64,000 bases of DNA from positions 90,945 through 154,944 of the forward strand of contig NZ_JAOWPT010000014.1 in NCBI RefSeq assembly GCF_025753855.1. Reading direction: 5' to 3'. The position numbers and the translations under genes were made by a program. This document shows, piece by piece, positions 26,844 to 36,154 of this stretch. The notes beneath the pieces are model-generated. The model saw only the letters and a program-made list of their open reading frames with translations. It was not told the DNA's origin and made no database searches. This stretch comes from Mesorhizobium sp. ZC-5 (lineage in GTDB: Bacteria > Pseudomonadota > Alphaproteobacteria > Rhizobiales > Rhizobiaceae). How positions within the stretch are numbered: the stretch's first letter is position 1; each line of letters starts with the position of its first letter.

Positions 26844-27617
26844 TCAAGACGCCTTCATCAAGACGCCAACAAGCTCGGTCCTGTTTGAAACCGAAAACTT
26901 CTTGTACAGCGTCCCGAGATGTTCCTTCACTGTGTGGGCGGAAATTCCGAGCGAACGTGCGATTTCCTTGTTCGACCGGCCCTGGCAGATCAGCCTGGCA
27001 ACCTGCCGTCCACGTGGTGGCAAGACCTCAACATTCTGGAATTCCGATCTATCATTGGCCGGTTCGGCAGGGGGTGGCGAGGGTGGTTCGGCCATTGGTG
27101 CTTTGATGTCGAGCGCCGCGTACGCATGACTGCTGGCACGGCAAACCAGATCCATCGCGGCGCGTGCCTCCAACGAGTACGACCCATAGATTTCCGATCG
27201 ACCGATATAGATGACGGCCGCAATCTTTCCGTCCACCTTGATTGCGCCGGCCATGCAATGCCCAAACCCCCAGCGACGCAGAAAGGCCAAGTTGCCCTGG
27301 TCAATCCAGCCCGGCCGCCCCTTCATCATTTGATCATGCACCGGCATACCGCTGGTCGCGACGTATTCGAGCAGCAGGTCCTTCGTCTTGCTGTCACGAT
27401 ATTCAACGTGCAGCCCTTCGGGCACTTCTTTCGAAAACAGGAGCTTTGGCGTGGCCCCGTCCAGGGCATAGATAGATATAGCGAGGGATCCGACATAATC
27501 GGCGATAAACCTGCTTGCCTCTTCACCCAGCGTGTCGACCGTCTTGCTCTCGGCCACTCGCATGAGCGATTGGCCTAGGCGCAGGGAACAGTCCAATTCG
27601 TTCGGAGACAGCGTCAC
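26844..27617 (-). CDS. LuxR-family regulator with GAF-like sensor half
   Basis: A 257-residue regulator. The C-terminal LuxR-type HTH (LPPRGRQVARLICQGRSNKEIARSLGISAHTVKEHLGTLYKKF, about residues 200-243) is clear. The N-terminal half has a GAF/autoinducer-like layout (FIADYVGSLAISIYALDG, AVIYIGRSEIYGSYSLEARAAM), and a Pro-rich linker (MAEPPSPPPAEP) joins the two. It is convergent with the transporter ATPase and is the probable regulator of the luciferase-like catabolic operon. No LuxI-type synthase is in the window, so the ligand is more likely a metabolite. Confidence 0.85.
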   Translation of the reverse strand: MTLSPNELDCSLRLGQSLMRVAESKTVDTLGEEASRFIADYVGSLAISIYALDGATPKLLFSKEVPEGLHVEYRDSKTKDLLLEYVATSGMPVHDQMMKGRPGWIDQGNLAFLRRWGFGHCMAGAIKVDGKIAAVIYIGRSEIYGSYSLEARAAMDLVCRASSHAYAALDIKAPMAEPPSPPPAEPANDRSEFQNVEVLPPRGRQVARLICQGRSNKEIARSLGISAHTVKEHLGTLYKKFSVSNRTELVGVLMKAS

Positions 27618-27776
27618 GTTATCCTGGGTTCATATGAGTACAGCAATGGGTAGACAACCTACCGCATGAGAAGAAACAGTGCCACCGACATCGATAGTCG
27701 GCTGCCGCAACTGCGCTTCGGGGCGGTTGCGTCTGCGACACGGCCGCACCGTATCGCCAGGTCAATGGGGCGGCGG

Positions 27777-28337
27777 TTACTTCCTCGTAAGGGAGAGCAG
27801 CCTGGCTCTCAGGTCTACGACGTCCGCGGCTACGGCTCCATCATCACGCATGGCAAGGCCGAGCCACGCTCCGTCCGCCGCGAGACGGACGATCTCAAGG
27901 ACGGGGTCACTGTCAGTTTCGCGATGCCGCCGCAGCCGTGCGTCGAGCCAATCAGCCCAGATGCGTCGCAGGCCCGGCTCGGCAATCATCGATACCGACA
28001 GGGCTGCCCATGGCCCCTTGAGACCGAACTCATGCCCGACGAACACAGTGTCGAGATAGGCGCGTGTGAAACTTCCCCAACGCTCGGGATCCCTCGCGAT
28101 GGCATGGTCGAGTTCCGCGTCAAGACGTTTGAGGATGTTTTCGAACATGCCTTCAACGAGGATCTGCTTCGACTGGAAATGATGCAACAGGCCGCCTTTC
28201 GTGACTCCCGCCGCCTCGGACACCGCTTGCAAAGTTATACCTGCAAGGCCCAAATCCACTGCGAACTTCTCGGCGCAGTCGAGAAGTTTCCTGCGAACCA
28301 GCTCCGGCTGCTTCTTGCGAAGATGACCTTGCGACAT
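27777..28337 (-). CDS. TetR-family repressor
   Basis: A 186-residue regulator starting MSQGHLRKKQPELVRRKLLDCA, with the HTH LQAVSEAAGVTKGGLLHHFQSKQILVEGM (about residues 34-62) and a helical ligand domain after it. Its ATG is 2 bp after the stop of the SMR efflux gene, so they form one transcript. A longer open frame upstream is only read-through across the SMR gene. It probably represses this operon through the palindrome at 28707-28738 and is released by the efflux substrate. Confidence 0.9.
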   Translation of the reverse strand: MSQGHLRKKQPELVRRKLLDCAEKFAVDLGLAGITLQAVSEAAGVTKGGLLHHFQSKQILVEGMFENILKRLDAELDHAIARDPERWGSFTRAYLDTVFVGHEFGLKGPWAALSVSMIAEPGLRRIWADWLDARLRRHRETDSDPVLEIVRLAADGAWLGLAMRDDGAVAADVVDLRARLLSLTRK

Positions 28338-28339
28338 CG

Positions 28340-28684
28340 TCAGTGCACGGTCGTGCGGGAGAATACCTGCATCACGACCACGCCGCTCACAATCATGGCG
28401 ATACCCACCAGTGCCGCCACGTCGATTGCCTGGCGGAAGACCGTCACACTGACGAAAGCTGTCAAAACGATGCCGAGGCCGCCCCAAATGGCGTAAGCCA
28501 CCCCGAGCGGTATGCCTTTGAGGGCTTGGGAGAGGAAGAAGAACGAAATCCCGTAAAGGATCGTCATCGCAAGGACAGGCCCGATACGGCTGAACTGTTC
28601 TGACTTTTGTAGAAAGGCTGAACCAGTGACCTCGCAGACGATAGCAATGGCGAGCGAGCCGTAGGCAAGGAACGAGGAGGTCAT
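28340..28684 (-). CDS. small multidrug resistance (SMR) efflux protein
   Basis: A 114-residue, four-helix inner-membrane protein of the EmrE/QacE/SugE family. The essential membrane Glu is in the first helix (IAIVCEVTGSAFLQKSEQF), followed by GISFFFLSQALKGIPLGVAYAIWGGLG and a C-terminal IVSGVVVMQVFS helix. I chose the ATG at 28684 (MTSSFLAYGS), matching family N-termini, over an upstream start at 28720. It exchanges cationic or guanidinium-type compounds for protons. The gene is followed at once by its TetR regulator. Confidence 0.92.
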   Translation of the reverse strand: MTSSFLAYGSLAIAIVCEVTGSAFLQKSEQFSRIGPVLAMTILYGISFFFLSQALKGIPLGVAYAIWGGLGIVLTAFVSVTVFRQAIDVAALVGIAMIVSGVVVMQVFSRTTVH

Positions 28685-28706
28685 GGGTACACCGAAAAGA
28701 CAAATA

Positions 28707-28738
28707 CTATAAGATACCATCCAGCCGGTATCTTATAG
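28707..28738. promoter_or_regulatory. perfect inverted repeat, probable TetR operator
   Basis: CTATAAGATACC (28707-28718), an 8-base spacer, then GGTATCTTATAG (28727-28738). The 12-base arms match perfectly. It sits 23 bp upstream of the SMR ATG, where the promoter of the smr-tetR operon must lie, and the A/T-rich arms could include the -10 region. The length and symmetry suit a TetR dimer pair. Confidence 0.8.
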
Positions 28739-28949
28739 ATCATGCCTCGTGCTCAATGGCAACCGGCGCCCTCACAAAAGAGCACTTTCGGCCGATCCTC
28801 AGCTATTTCCTCGGCGTTCCTGTTCGGTAACGTGACTCCCGAGAATTAACCCCGATAGGGCCTGCATGCCGGCGTGCCGCAGCAACTGCTGTCTGGAAGT
28901 GGATGGCGTAGTGGCTATTGCAGGCCGGATTGTCAAGATATAGGTCGGC

Positions 28950-29777
28950 TCATTCCACCAAAGTGCGGGTGAGCGGGTGGTTGCGGTCGACCAAACCGTC
29001 AATCACATCGAAATGATGCCGATCAGGCTCCTCGACAGCATCAGTAGCGGCACCCAGCCCCGCCCAGACATTGCCCAATAGTGCATTCTGGCGCCGAAAC
29101 TCAGCGCGCTCCGCGCCGCCTACCCAGCACGTCAGTCTTGCGCCTTCAATGGGCCGCAGCAATACGGGACTTTCGACGTTCGCCTCAGTCTCATCTATCC
29201 TCAGTTGCTTGTTCATGACGGTGCGCATCAACGGCCGAAGATCGTGGACACCTGAGATCGAGACTGTATTCACCACCCTGTCCTGCACCGATGGCGGCAA
29301 AAGGACGTCCGATGTGATCATGCGCGTAACAAGGTGGCCGCCGGCGGAATGGCCTGTAAGGCGCATCGGTCCCTCCACCATGGCGGCCGCCGTGCCAATA
29401 GCCGCGGCAACTTCGCGAACGATGCCCGCGATGCGGATTTCGGGGCACAGCGTATAGGAAGGCATGGCCACTGCATGGCCATGTGCGAGTGGCCCGGTGG
29501 CAAGATGCGACCAGAAGCTCTTGTCCAGCCGTAACCAGAAGCCTCCATGAACAAAAACCACGAGACCTTTCGGAGTGCCTTCGGGAAGAAACAGATCGAA
29601 GAGATTGCGCGGCCTTTGGCCATAGCGTTGATCAAGCCTTGCACGCCCTTGAGCTTTCATGCGCGCGCGGAAACGCTCCGCCGGCTCGATCCACAGATCT
29701 GGCCATCTCTCGCCCCCGGCGATGTTGGGACCGTTGGCGTAGGCATTGTCCCAGTCCACTATTCTATGCAAAGGCAC
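28950..29777 (-). CDS. alpha/beta hydrolase, kynurenine formamidase-like
   Basis: A hydrolase of about 275 residues. VVFVHGGFW is the oxyanion motif that bacterial and fungal arylformamidase-like hydrolases share (HGG-W), and the nucleophile is in LTGHSAGGHL. DRHHFDVIDGL holds the likely His. I favour the GTG at 29777, with GGAGG 9 bases upstream, over the TTG at 29792. It is divergent from the anthranilate-CoA cluster. Kynurenine formamidase makes kynurenine, from which kynureninase yields anthranilate, so a feeder role is plausible, but no kynureninase is visible. Confidence 0.75.
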   Translation of the reverse strand: MPLHRIVDWDNAYANGPNIAGGERWPDLWIEPAERFRARMKAQGRARLDQRYGQRPRNLFDLFLPEGTPKGLVVFVHGGFWLRLDKSFWSHLATGPLAHGHAVAMPSYTLCPEIRIAGIVREVAAAIGTAAAMVEGPMRLTGHSAGGHLVTRMITSDVLLPPSVQDRVVNTVSISGVHDLRPLMRTVMNKQLRIDETEANVESPVLLRPIEGARLTCWVGGAERAEFRRQNALLGNVWAGLGAATDAVEEPDRHHFDVIDGLVDRNHPLTRTLVE

Positions 29778-29980
29778 GCTTTTCGCCTCCAAATGAAAAC
29801 TGACTTGTTGCCGTTTTGGCCTTTTGCTTCGAGCCGGCCAGAAAGCGCGCTATGGCGCGGTCGAGGGATGCTGCAACTGCTCGTAGAGTGTGCATTTCAG
29901 GTTCGTACGCCTTCGAAAAGGAAAAAGCGCTGCCGGAAATAGCAATGACCGGAGCCACCCGTGCGCGTCAATAGCAAGGC

Positions 29981-30010
29981 AAAAAAACTTTAGGCTTGAA
30001 ATAATTTTCG
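29981..30010. promoter_or_regulatory. operator-like element upstream of the anthranilate-CoA ligase
   Basis: An A-tract, then ACTTTAGGCTTGAA, then ATAATTTTCG, ending 111 bp before the ligase start. Its core approximates the palindrome TTCAAGCTTGAA. The same element, inverted, is at 32447-32475 before the monooxygenase/reductase gene. A MarR regulator gene lies between the two targets and is the obvious candidate binder. Confidence 0.6.
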
Positions 30011-30121
30011 GTTCGTGGGAGCCTTTGTCGGCGGCCATTGCCCGCCTTTCACGGGCAATGAGGCAGAGAGGCCAATGGCCGCGAATTTGCCGATTGGCCG
30101 GCTATCAAGTCGGGGGGAAAT

Positions 30122-31750
30122 ATGCTTGGGCCTTCAGCGCATATCGACACGTTCACGCGCGATCATCTGCCGCCGCCGGAGCAATGGCCGGATTTCCTGC
30201 TCGACGGCTTCGACTATCCCGAACGCCTCAACGCCGGCGTCGAACTGACCGACCGGCTGGTCGAGAAAGGCCTCGGCGACCACACCGCGCTGATCGGCAA
30301 CGGTCGCCGCCGCACCTACAAGGAACTGTCCGACTGGACGAACAGGCTGGCCCACGCGCTGGTCGAGAATTACGGCGTCAAGCCGGGCAACCGGGTGCTG
30401 ATCCGCTCGGCCAACAACCCCGCTATGGTCGCCTGCTGGCTGGCCGCCACCAAGGTCGGCGCCGTGGTCGTCAACACCATGCCGATGCTGCGCGCCGGCG
30501 AACTCGGCAAGATCGTCGACAAGGCGGAGATCACCGTCGCGCTCTGCGACACCAGGCTGATGGACGAGATGACCGCCTGCGCCAAGGACAGCGCGTTCCT
30601 CAAGCAGGTCATCGGTTTCGATGGCACCGCCAACCATGATGCCGAACTCGATCGTGCCGCTCTCGACAAGCCGGTGACGTTCAGCGCCGTCGACACCGGC
30701 CGCGACGATGTCGCGCTGCTCGGCTTCACCTCGGGCACGACAGGCGTGCCGAAGGCGACGATGCATTTCCACCGCGACCTGCTGATCATCGCCGACGCCT
30801 ATGCCCGCGAAATCCTCCAGGTGACGCCGGACGACATCTTCGTCGGCTCGCCGCCGCTCGCTTTCACCTTCGGCCTTGGCGGGCTCGCCATCTTCCCGCT
30901 GCGCTTCGGTGCGGCGGCAACGCTGCTGGAACAGGCGACGCCGCCCAACATGATCCACATCATCGAGACCTACAAAGCGACGATCTCCTTCACCGCGCCG
31001 ACCGCCTACCGCGCCATGCTGAAGGCCATGGATGAAGGGGCCGACCTGTCGTCGCTGCGCGTCGCCGTCTCGGCCGGCGAAACCTTGCCCGCTCCGGTTT
31101 TCGAGGAATGGACGCAAAAGACCGGCAAGCCGATCCTAGACGGCATCGGCGCCACCGAAATGCTGCACATCTTCATCTCCAACCGTTTTAGCGACATGAA
31201 GCCTGCTTCCACAGGCAAACCAGTCGGCGGCTACGAAGCGCGCATCGTCGACGATGAGATGCGCGAGCTGGCGCGTGGCGAGACCGGACGGCTGGCGGTG
31301 CGCGGCCCGACCGGCTGCCGCTACATGGCCGACGACAGGCAGAGGGAGTATGTGCGCGACGGCTGGAACCTCACCGGCGACACGTTCACCCAGGACGAGG
31401 ACGGTTTCTTCCATTTCGCCGCGCGTTCCGACGACATGATCGTCAGCGCCGGCTACAACATTGCCGGACCGGAGGTCGAGGCAGCACTGCTGTCGCATCC
31501 CGATGTCGCCGAATGCGCGGTCATCGGCGCCGAGGATGGCGAGCGCGGCCAGATCGTCGAGGCGCATGTCGTGCTTGTGCAAGGCGTGGCGCCCGATGCG
31601 TTGACCACCAAGCGCCTGCAGGATCACGTCAAGGCAACGATCGCGCCCTACAAATATCCGCGCTCGGTCAAATTCATCGCCGCGCTGCCCAAGACCCAGA
31701 CCGGCAAGATCCAGCGCTTTCGGCTGCGGGACGCCGACTGCAACAAATAG
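30122..31750 (+). CDS. 2-aminobenzoate (benzoate)-CoA ligase
   Basis: A 542-residue AMP-forming acyl-CoA ligase of the benzoate-CoA ligase group. The P-loop is LLGFTSGTTGVPKATMHFH (near residue 200), then PLAFTFGLGGLAIFPLRFGAAATL, IGATEMLHIFISN, LTGDTF and the C-terminal PKTQTGKIQRFRLR with the catalytic Lys. It would make 2-aminobenzoyl-CoA from anthranilate, ATP and CoA. The substrate is inferred from the fused monooxygenase/reductase 0.8 kb downstream, which is specific to this pathway. Salicylate or benzoate remain alternatives. Confidence 0.85.
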   Translation: MLGPSAHIDTFTRDHLPPPEQWPDFLLDGFDYPERLNAGVELTDRLVEKGLGDHTALIGNGRRRTYKELSDWTNRLAHALVENYGVKPGNRVLIRSANNPAMVACWLAATKVGAVVVNTMPMLRAGELGKIVDKAEITVALCDTRLMDEMTACAKDSAFLKQVIGFDGTANHDAELDRAALDKPVTFSAVDTGRDDVALLGFTSGTTGVPKATMHFHRDLLIIADAYAREILQVTPDDIFVGSPPLAFTFGLGGLAIFPLRFGAAATLLEQATPPNMIHIIETYKATISFTAPTAYRAMLKAMDEGADLSSLRVAVSAGETLPAPVFEEWTQKTGKPILDGIGATEMLHIFISNRFSDMKPASTGKPVGGYEARIVDDEMRELARGETGRLAVRGPTGCRYMADDRQREYVRDGWNLTGDTFTQDEDGFFHFAARSDDMIVSAGYNIAGPEVEAALLSHPDVAECAVIGAEDGERGQIVEAHVVLVQGVAPDALTTKRLQDHVKATIAPYKYPRSVKFIAALPKTQTGKIQRFRLRDADCNK

Positions 31751-31771
31751 AACCTCGGACGCGCCAAACCG

Positions 31772-32377
31772 GTGAAGGCCCTGTTCAAGACGGCAGGGCA
31801 AGCTTACAAGGCGCATCATGCGCTACCGCCGGATGCTGGAACGATTGCCGACGTGAACCACGACAATGTAGTCAAGACGATCTCGCCGGACTGGGTTGAT
31901 GGCGAGACGAAAGTGATGGAATCCCCTGCCGACCATGGCCAGGATCTGCGCCTGTGGCTCAGGTTGCTGACATGCTCGACGCTCATCGAAAGCGAGATCC
32001 GGCGCCGCCTTCGCGAGCAGTTCGACTGCACGCTGCCGCGGTTCGACCTGATGGCGCAGCTGGAGCGGGCCAAGGCCGGCATGGTCCTGGGCGAGCTCTC
32101 CAAGCGTATGATGGTGTCGCCCGGCAACATAACCGCGCTGGTCGAACGGCTTGTCGAAAGCGGCCACGTCACCCGCACCGTTTCACCGGCCGACAGGCGG
32201 GTGCAGATCATCGCCCTGACGTCCTTCGGCCGCGCAGAATTCGAGAAGATGGCGACCGCGCACGCGGATTGGATCGCCGAGCTGTTCGACGTCATTACAG
32301 CGCGGGATGGCGAGATCCTGTTCGACAGGCTGGGCAAGCTCAAGCGCTCGGTCGTCACCGCCCTCGCCCGGGATTGA
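31772..32377 (+). CDS. MarR-family regulator
   Basis: A regulator of up to 201 residues. The winged-helix core reads LPRFDLMAQLERAKAGMVLGELSKRMMVSPGNITALVERLVESGHVTRTVSPADRRVQIIALT, presented here as its motif order: LMAQL, LGELSKRM, GNITALVERL and DRRVQIIALT. The first start, GTG at 31772, gives an unusually long N-terminus; GTG at 31853 or ATG at 31916 are alternatives nearer the usual 150-160 residues. It lies between the ligase and oxygenase genes and probably senses an aromatic CoA ester, as related regulators do. Confidence 0.85.
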   Translation: MKALFKTAGQAYKAHHALPPDAGTIADVNHDNVVKTISPDWVDGETKVMESPADHGQDLRLWLRLLTCSTLIESEIRRRLREQFDCTLPRFDLMAQLERAKAGMVLGELSKRMMVSPGNITALVERLVESGHVTRTVSPADRRVQIIALTSFGRAEFEKMATAHADWIAELFDVITARDGEILFDRLGKLKRSVVTALARD

Positions 32378-32446
32378 CGGGTTTCCTTCAGCCGATCCGC
32401 AAGGCCGAACCTGCCTTCACAGGCTTCTCATAGCATCGGTTGCTAC

Positions 32447-32475
32447 CGAAAATTATTTTAAGCTTGAAGTTTTTT
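32447..32475. promoter_or_regulatory. operator-like element upstream of the monooxygenase/reductase
   Basis: CGAAAATTATTTTAAGCTTG followed by AAG and a T-tract. Read on the minus strand it matches the element at 29981-30010 at most positions, including A-tract, GCTT core and AATAATTTTCG. The core TTTAAGCTTGAA is nearly palindromic. It ends 72 bp before the ATG at 32548, a usual operator position. Confidence 0.6.
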
Positions 32476-32547
32476 CCGAGCCAGTTCATGGTGACGGGAA
32501 GAGCAGAGCGACTCGCGGTCGGTCGGCGAAACGCGTGGGAGGACAGT

Positions 32548-34881
32548 ATGCGCATCGTCTGCATCGGCGGCGGCCCGGCCGGTCTTTACTTCGCGTTGCT
32601 GATGAAGAAACAGCAGCCCCTGCACCACATCACGGTGGTCGAGCGCAACCGGCCATTCGACACGTTCGGCTGGGGCGTGGTGTTCTCCGACGCCACCCTC
32701 GAATCGATGCGTCAGTGGGACCTGCAGACGGCCGCCAGCATAGAAGATGCCTTCAACCACTGGGACGACATTGAGCTCGTCTTCAAGGGCCGCAAGATCA
32801 GAACCACCGGCCACGGTTTTGTGGGCATCGGCCGCAAGAACATGCTCAACATCTTGCAGGAACGCTGTCTTGAACTTGGCGTCGAATTCGTCTTCGAGCG
32901 AGACGTGCTCGACGACGGAGAATTTCGCGACGCCGATCTCATCATCGCGTCGGACGGGGTGAACTCCCGCTTACGGCTGAAATATGCAGATGAATTCAAG
33001 CCCGACATGCAGATGCGGCCGAACCGCTATATCTGGCTTGGCACCGACAAGCGCTTTGACGCCTTCACCTTTGATTTTCGTCCCACCGAGCATGGCTGGT
33101 TCCAGGCCCATATCTATCGGTTCGATGCGACCACCTCGACCTTCATCGTGGAAACGACGGACGAGGTTTTCCGCGCGCATGGCCTCGACAAGATGGATCA
33201 GGACCAGTCGATCGCCTTTTGCGAGAAGCTGTTCGCCGAGACGCTCGACGGCCACAGCTTGATGACCAATGCCCGCCATCTGCGCGGCTCCGCCTGGCTG
33301 AATTTCGGCCGCCTGATTTGTGAGAAATGGAGCCATTTCAATGGCACGAACCACGTCGTCCTGATGGGCGACAGCGCACACACGGCGCATTTCGCCATCG
33401 GCTCGGGCACCAAGCTCGCCATAGACGATGCCATCGAGCTGACCCGCCAGTTCGACATCGTCGGACATGATGCGAAGAAGATCCCGTCCGTGCTCGACGC
33501 CTACGAGGAGATCCGCCGCGTCGACGTCGCCCGCATTCAGAACGCGGCGCGCAACGCGATGGAGTGGTTCGAGGTGGTCGGCACCCGCTATGCCGACCAG
33601 CTCGAGCCGGAACAGTTCATGTATTCGATGCTGACCCGCTCGCAGCGCATCAGCCACGAGAATCTGCGCCTGCGCGACAAGGACTGGCTGGAAGGCTACG
33701 AGCGCTGGTTCGCCGTGCGCGCCGGTGTCGATCCTGGGCCGAACGGATCGGTGCCGCCGCCGATGTTCACGCCTTTCACGATCAGCGGCCTGACGCTGAA
33801 GAACCGCATCGTCGTCTCACCAATGGCGATGTATTCGGCCACCGACGGCTTGCCCGACGACTTCCATCTCGTCCATCTCGGCGCGCGCGCCATGGGCGGC
33901 GCGGCGCTGGTCTTTCCGGAAATGACCTGCGTGTCGCCCGACGCCCGCATCACGCCGGGTTGCCTCGGCCTCTGGAACGACGAACAGGCCCAGGCCTTCC
34001 GGCGGCTCGTCGATTTCGTCCATCGCGAGACGCCTGCGAGAATCGGGATTCAGATCGGTCATGCGGGCCGCAAGGGAGCAACGAAAGTTGCCTGGGAGGG
34101 CATCGACCAGCCGGTCGAGGACGGCGGCTGGCCGCTGATCTCGGCCTCTGCCCTGCCCTATCTCAAGCATTCGGACGTGCCGCGCGCCATGACGCGGGAC
34201 GATATGGACCGCGTGCTGGCCGACTTCGTGGCCGCGACGAAGCGCGCCGCCGACATCGGTTTCGACATTCTCGAACTTCATGCCGCGCACGGCTACCTGC
34301 TGTCGAGCTTCCTGTCGCCGCTGACCAATCTGCGCGAGGACGAATACGGCGGCAGCCACGAGAATCGCGCGCGGTTCCCGCTCGAGGTTTTCCGTGCCGT
34401 GCGGGCCGTTTGGCCACACGACCGGCCGATCTCGGTGCGCCTTTCCACCCACGACTGGTTCGAAGGCGGCAACATGCCGGAGGACGCAGCGATCTTCGCC
34501 AGGATGTTCAAGGAGGCCGGCGCCGACCTGATCGACTGCTCGTCGGGCCAGGTAGTGAAGGAGGAAAAACCGGTCTACGGCCGTCTGTTCCAGACGCCCT
34601 TCTCCGACAAGATCCGCAACGAGATCCAGGTGCCGACGATTGCCGTCGGCGCAATCTCGGAGGCCGACCACGCCAATTCGATCATCGCCGCGGGGCGCGC
34701 CGACCTCTGTGCCGTCGCCCGCCCGCATCTCGCCGACCCGTCCTTCGTCATGCATGAGGCGGCCAAGATCGGCTATGCCGAGCAGAGTTGGCCAAAACAG
34801 TATCATTCGGCGCGCGCGCAATATGTGAACAATCTGGCGCGCGGCGCGAGCCCTGCGCCGGCGCCGGCGGGCAAGGCATGA
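32548..34881 (+). CDS. 2-aminobenzoyl-CoA (anthraniloyl-CoA) monooxygenase/reductase fusion
   Basis: A 777-residue two-domain flavoprotein. Residues 1 to about 400 are an FAD hydroxylase ([15 protein letters not shown] near the start; [20 protein letters not shown] later). From about 410 to the end is an Old Yellow Enzyme-type FMN domain ([65 protein letters not shown]). This fusion is the hallmark of the aerobic pathway described from Azoarcus evansii, where one enzyme hydroxylates and then reduces 2-aminobenzoyl-CoA to a non-aromatic ring. GGAGG precedes the ATG. Confidence 0.92.
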   Translation: MRIVCIGGGPAGLYFALLMKKQQPLHHITVVERNRPFDTFGWGVVFSDATLESMRQWDLQTAASIEDAFNHWDDIELVFKGRKIRTTGHGFVGIGRKNMLNILQERCLELGVEFVFERDVLDDGEFRDADLIIASDGVNSRLRLKYADEFKPDMQMRPNRYIWLGTDKRFDAFTFDFRPTEHGWFQAHIYRFDATTSTFIVETTDEVFRAHGLDKMDQDQSIAFCEKLFAETLDGHSLMTNARHLRGSAWLNFGRLICEKWSHFNGTNHVVLMGDSAHTAHFAIGSGTKLAIDDAIELTRQFDIVGHDAKKIPSVLDAYEEIRRVDVARIQNAARNAMEWFEVVGTRYADQLEPEQFMYSMLTRSQRISHENLRLRDKDWLEGYERWFAVRAGVDPGPNGSVPPPMFTPFTISGLTLKNRIVVSPMAMYSATDGLPDDFHLVHLGARAMGGAALVFPEMTCVSPDARITPGCLGLWNDEQAQAFRRLVDFVHRETPARIGIQIGHAGRKGATKVAWEGIDQPVEDGGWPLISASALPYLKHSDVPRAMTRDDMDRVLADFVAATKRAADIGFDILELHAAHGYLLSSFLSPLTNLREDEYGGSHENRARFPLEVFRAVRAVWPHDRPISVRLSTHDWFEGGNMPEDAAIFARMFKEAGADLIDCSSGQVVKEEKPVYGRLFQTPFSDKIRNEIQVPTIAVGAISEADHANSIIAAGRADLCAVARPHLADPSFVMHEAAKIGYAEQSWPKQYHSARAQYVNNLARGASPAPAPAGKA

Positions 34882-35654
34882 CGGTGCGCCACGCCCTTGT
34901 CACCGGCGCCGGCAGCGGCATCGGCAAGGCCGTCGCGCTGGCGCTTGCCGCCAAAGGCCATCGTGTCAGCCTCGCCGGCCGCCGGGCGGCGCCGTTGGAA
35001 GCCGTGGGCGACGAGGTTTCCGCCGCCGGTGGTGAAGCCTTCGTCGTGGCCGGCTTCGACGTCACCGATCAGGCCTCGGTCGAGGCCGGCATTGCCGAAG
35101 CGGTCGGTCGCCTCGGCGACATCGCCGTGCTGGTCAACTGTGCCGGCGAAGCGCCATCCGCGCCGTTCGAGAAGACCGGGCTCGAAACCTGGAACCGGGT
35201 GATCGGCATCAACCTCACCGGCACCTATCTGGTAACCCAGGCGGCGCTTCCCTCGCTCAAACGCGCCGGCAAGGGTCGCATCGTCAACGTCGCCAGCACG
35301 GCTGGGCTGACGGGATACGCTTATGTAACGGCCTATTGCGCCTCCAAGCATGGCGTCGTCGGGCTGACGCGGGCGCTGGCGCTTGAACTGGCGCGCACCG
35401 ACGTCACCGTCAACGCCGTATGCCCCGGCTTCACCGACACCCCGCTGCTCGACGGCGCGGTCGAGACCATAACCGGCAAGACGGGCCGTTCAGCTGAAGA
35501 CGCGCGCGCGACGCTCGCCCGCAGCAACCCGCAGGGCAGGTTGGTGACGCCGCAGCAAGTCGCCCATACCGTCCTGTGGCTCGCTTCGCAGGAGGCTACG
35601 TCGATCACCGGCCAGGCGATACCGGTCGCCGGCGGCGAGATCATGGTTGGTTGA
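34878..35654 (+). CDS. short-chain dehydrogenase/reductase
   Basis: A 258-residue SDR with [16 protein letters not shown], the catalytic [23 protein letters not shown] region (Ser, Tyr, Lys) and [10 protein letters not shown]. Its ATG overlaps the oxygenase stop by 4 bp (ATGA), so expression is coupled. It most likely oxidises or reduces the ring oxo/hydroxy group of the dearomatised CoA ester before ring opening (inference). Confidence 0.9.
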   Translation: MTVRHALVTGAGSGIGKAVALALAAKGHRVSLAGRRAAPLEAVGDEVSAAGGEAFVVAGFDVTDQASVEAGIAEAVGRLGDIAVLVNCAGEAPSAPFEKTGLETWNRVIGINLTGTYLVTQAALPSLKRAGKGRIVNVASTAGLTGYAYVTAYCASKHGVVGLTRALALELARTDVTVNAVCPGFTDTPLLDGAVETITGKTGRSAEDARATLARSNPQGRLVTPQQVAHTVLWLASQEATSITGQAIPVAGGEIMVG

Positions 35655-35672
35655 AGCAGTGAGGAAACGACG

Positions 35673-36086
35673 ATGACCGACGCGACCGCACTGAAGAAGG
35701 GCATCACCAGAGACGGCGAGGGCTTCGATGGCACGGAATGGAACATCCTCGGCCAGCAATACTTCGCCAAGGCTATCAGCGAATCCACATTTGCATTCGA
35801 GACCAACAGCGATCCCGGCCAGTTCGTGTCGGCGCATGTCAATCCGACGCAGGACGAGTTCATACTCGTGCAGGAGGGCGAGTTGGACCTGAAGCTCGAC
35901 GGCCAATGGTCCAAGGCCAAGGCCCGCGATCTGGTGCACATGCCGCGCGGCATTCCGCACGGCTATTTCAACAAGTCTGACAAGCCGGCGCGCGCGCTGT
36001 TCTGGGTCTCGCCTACCGGAAAGCTGAAGGGTCTCTTCGACAATCTGCACGAGGTGGAGTTCCTGCCGCCGTCGGCGAACGACTGA
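35673..36086 (+). CDS. cupin-domain protein (paralogue of the one at 20.4 kb)
   Basis: A 137-residue cupin with [21 protein letters not shown] and [26 protein letters not shown]. Compared with the cupin at 20.4 kb it shares WNILGQ, PTQDE, GIPHG-FNKSDK, VSPTG and the FLPP C-terminal end. One of the usual metal His is Asn here (HVNPTQDE instead of HIHPTQDE). It sits inside the anthranilate operon, 18 bp after the SDR. The function is not known. Confidence 0.85.
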   Translation: MTDATALKKGITRDGEGFDGTEWNILGQQYFAKAISESTFAFETNSDPGQFVSAHVNPTQDEFILVQEGELDLKLDGQWSKAKARDLVHMPRGIPHGYFNKSDKPARALFWVSPTGKLKGLFDNLHEVEFLPPSAND

Positions 36087-36154
36087 CGGCAGGACAGCGC
36101 AAGCGGTTACCGCCTGTCCAGTGGTGGTCGTTGTTACGAGAAGGAGGACGATCG

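Noticed and set aside
30134-31117. 327-codon minus-strand open frame opposite the CoA ligase
   Set aside because: The plus-strand ligase has an intact P-loop and C-terminal catalytic Lys; the antisense frame shows no motif.
33564-34757. 397-codon plus-strand frame inside the monooxygenase/reductase gene
   Set aside because: It is an out-of-frame reading of the Old Yellow Enzyme domain, Arg-rich and without motifs.
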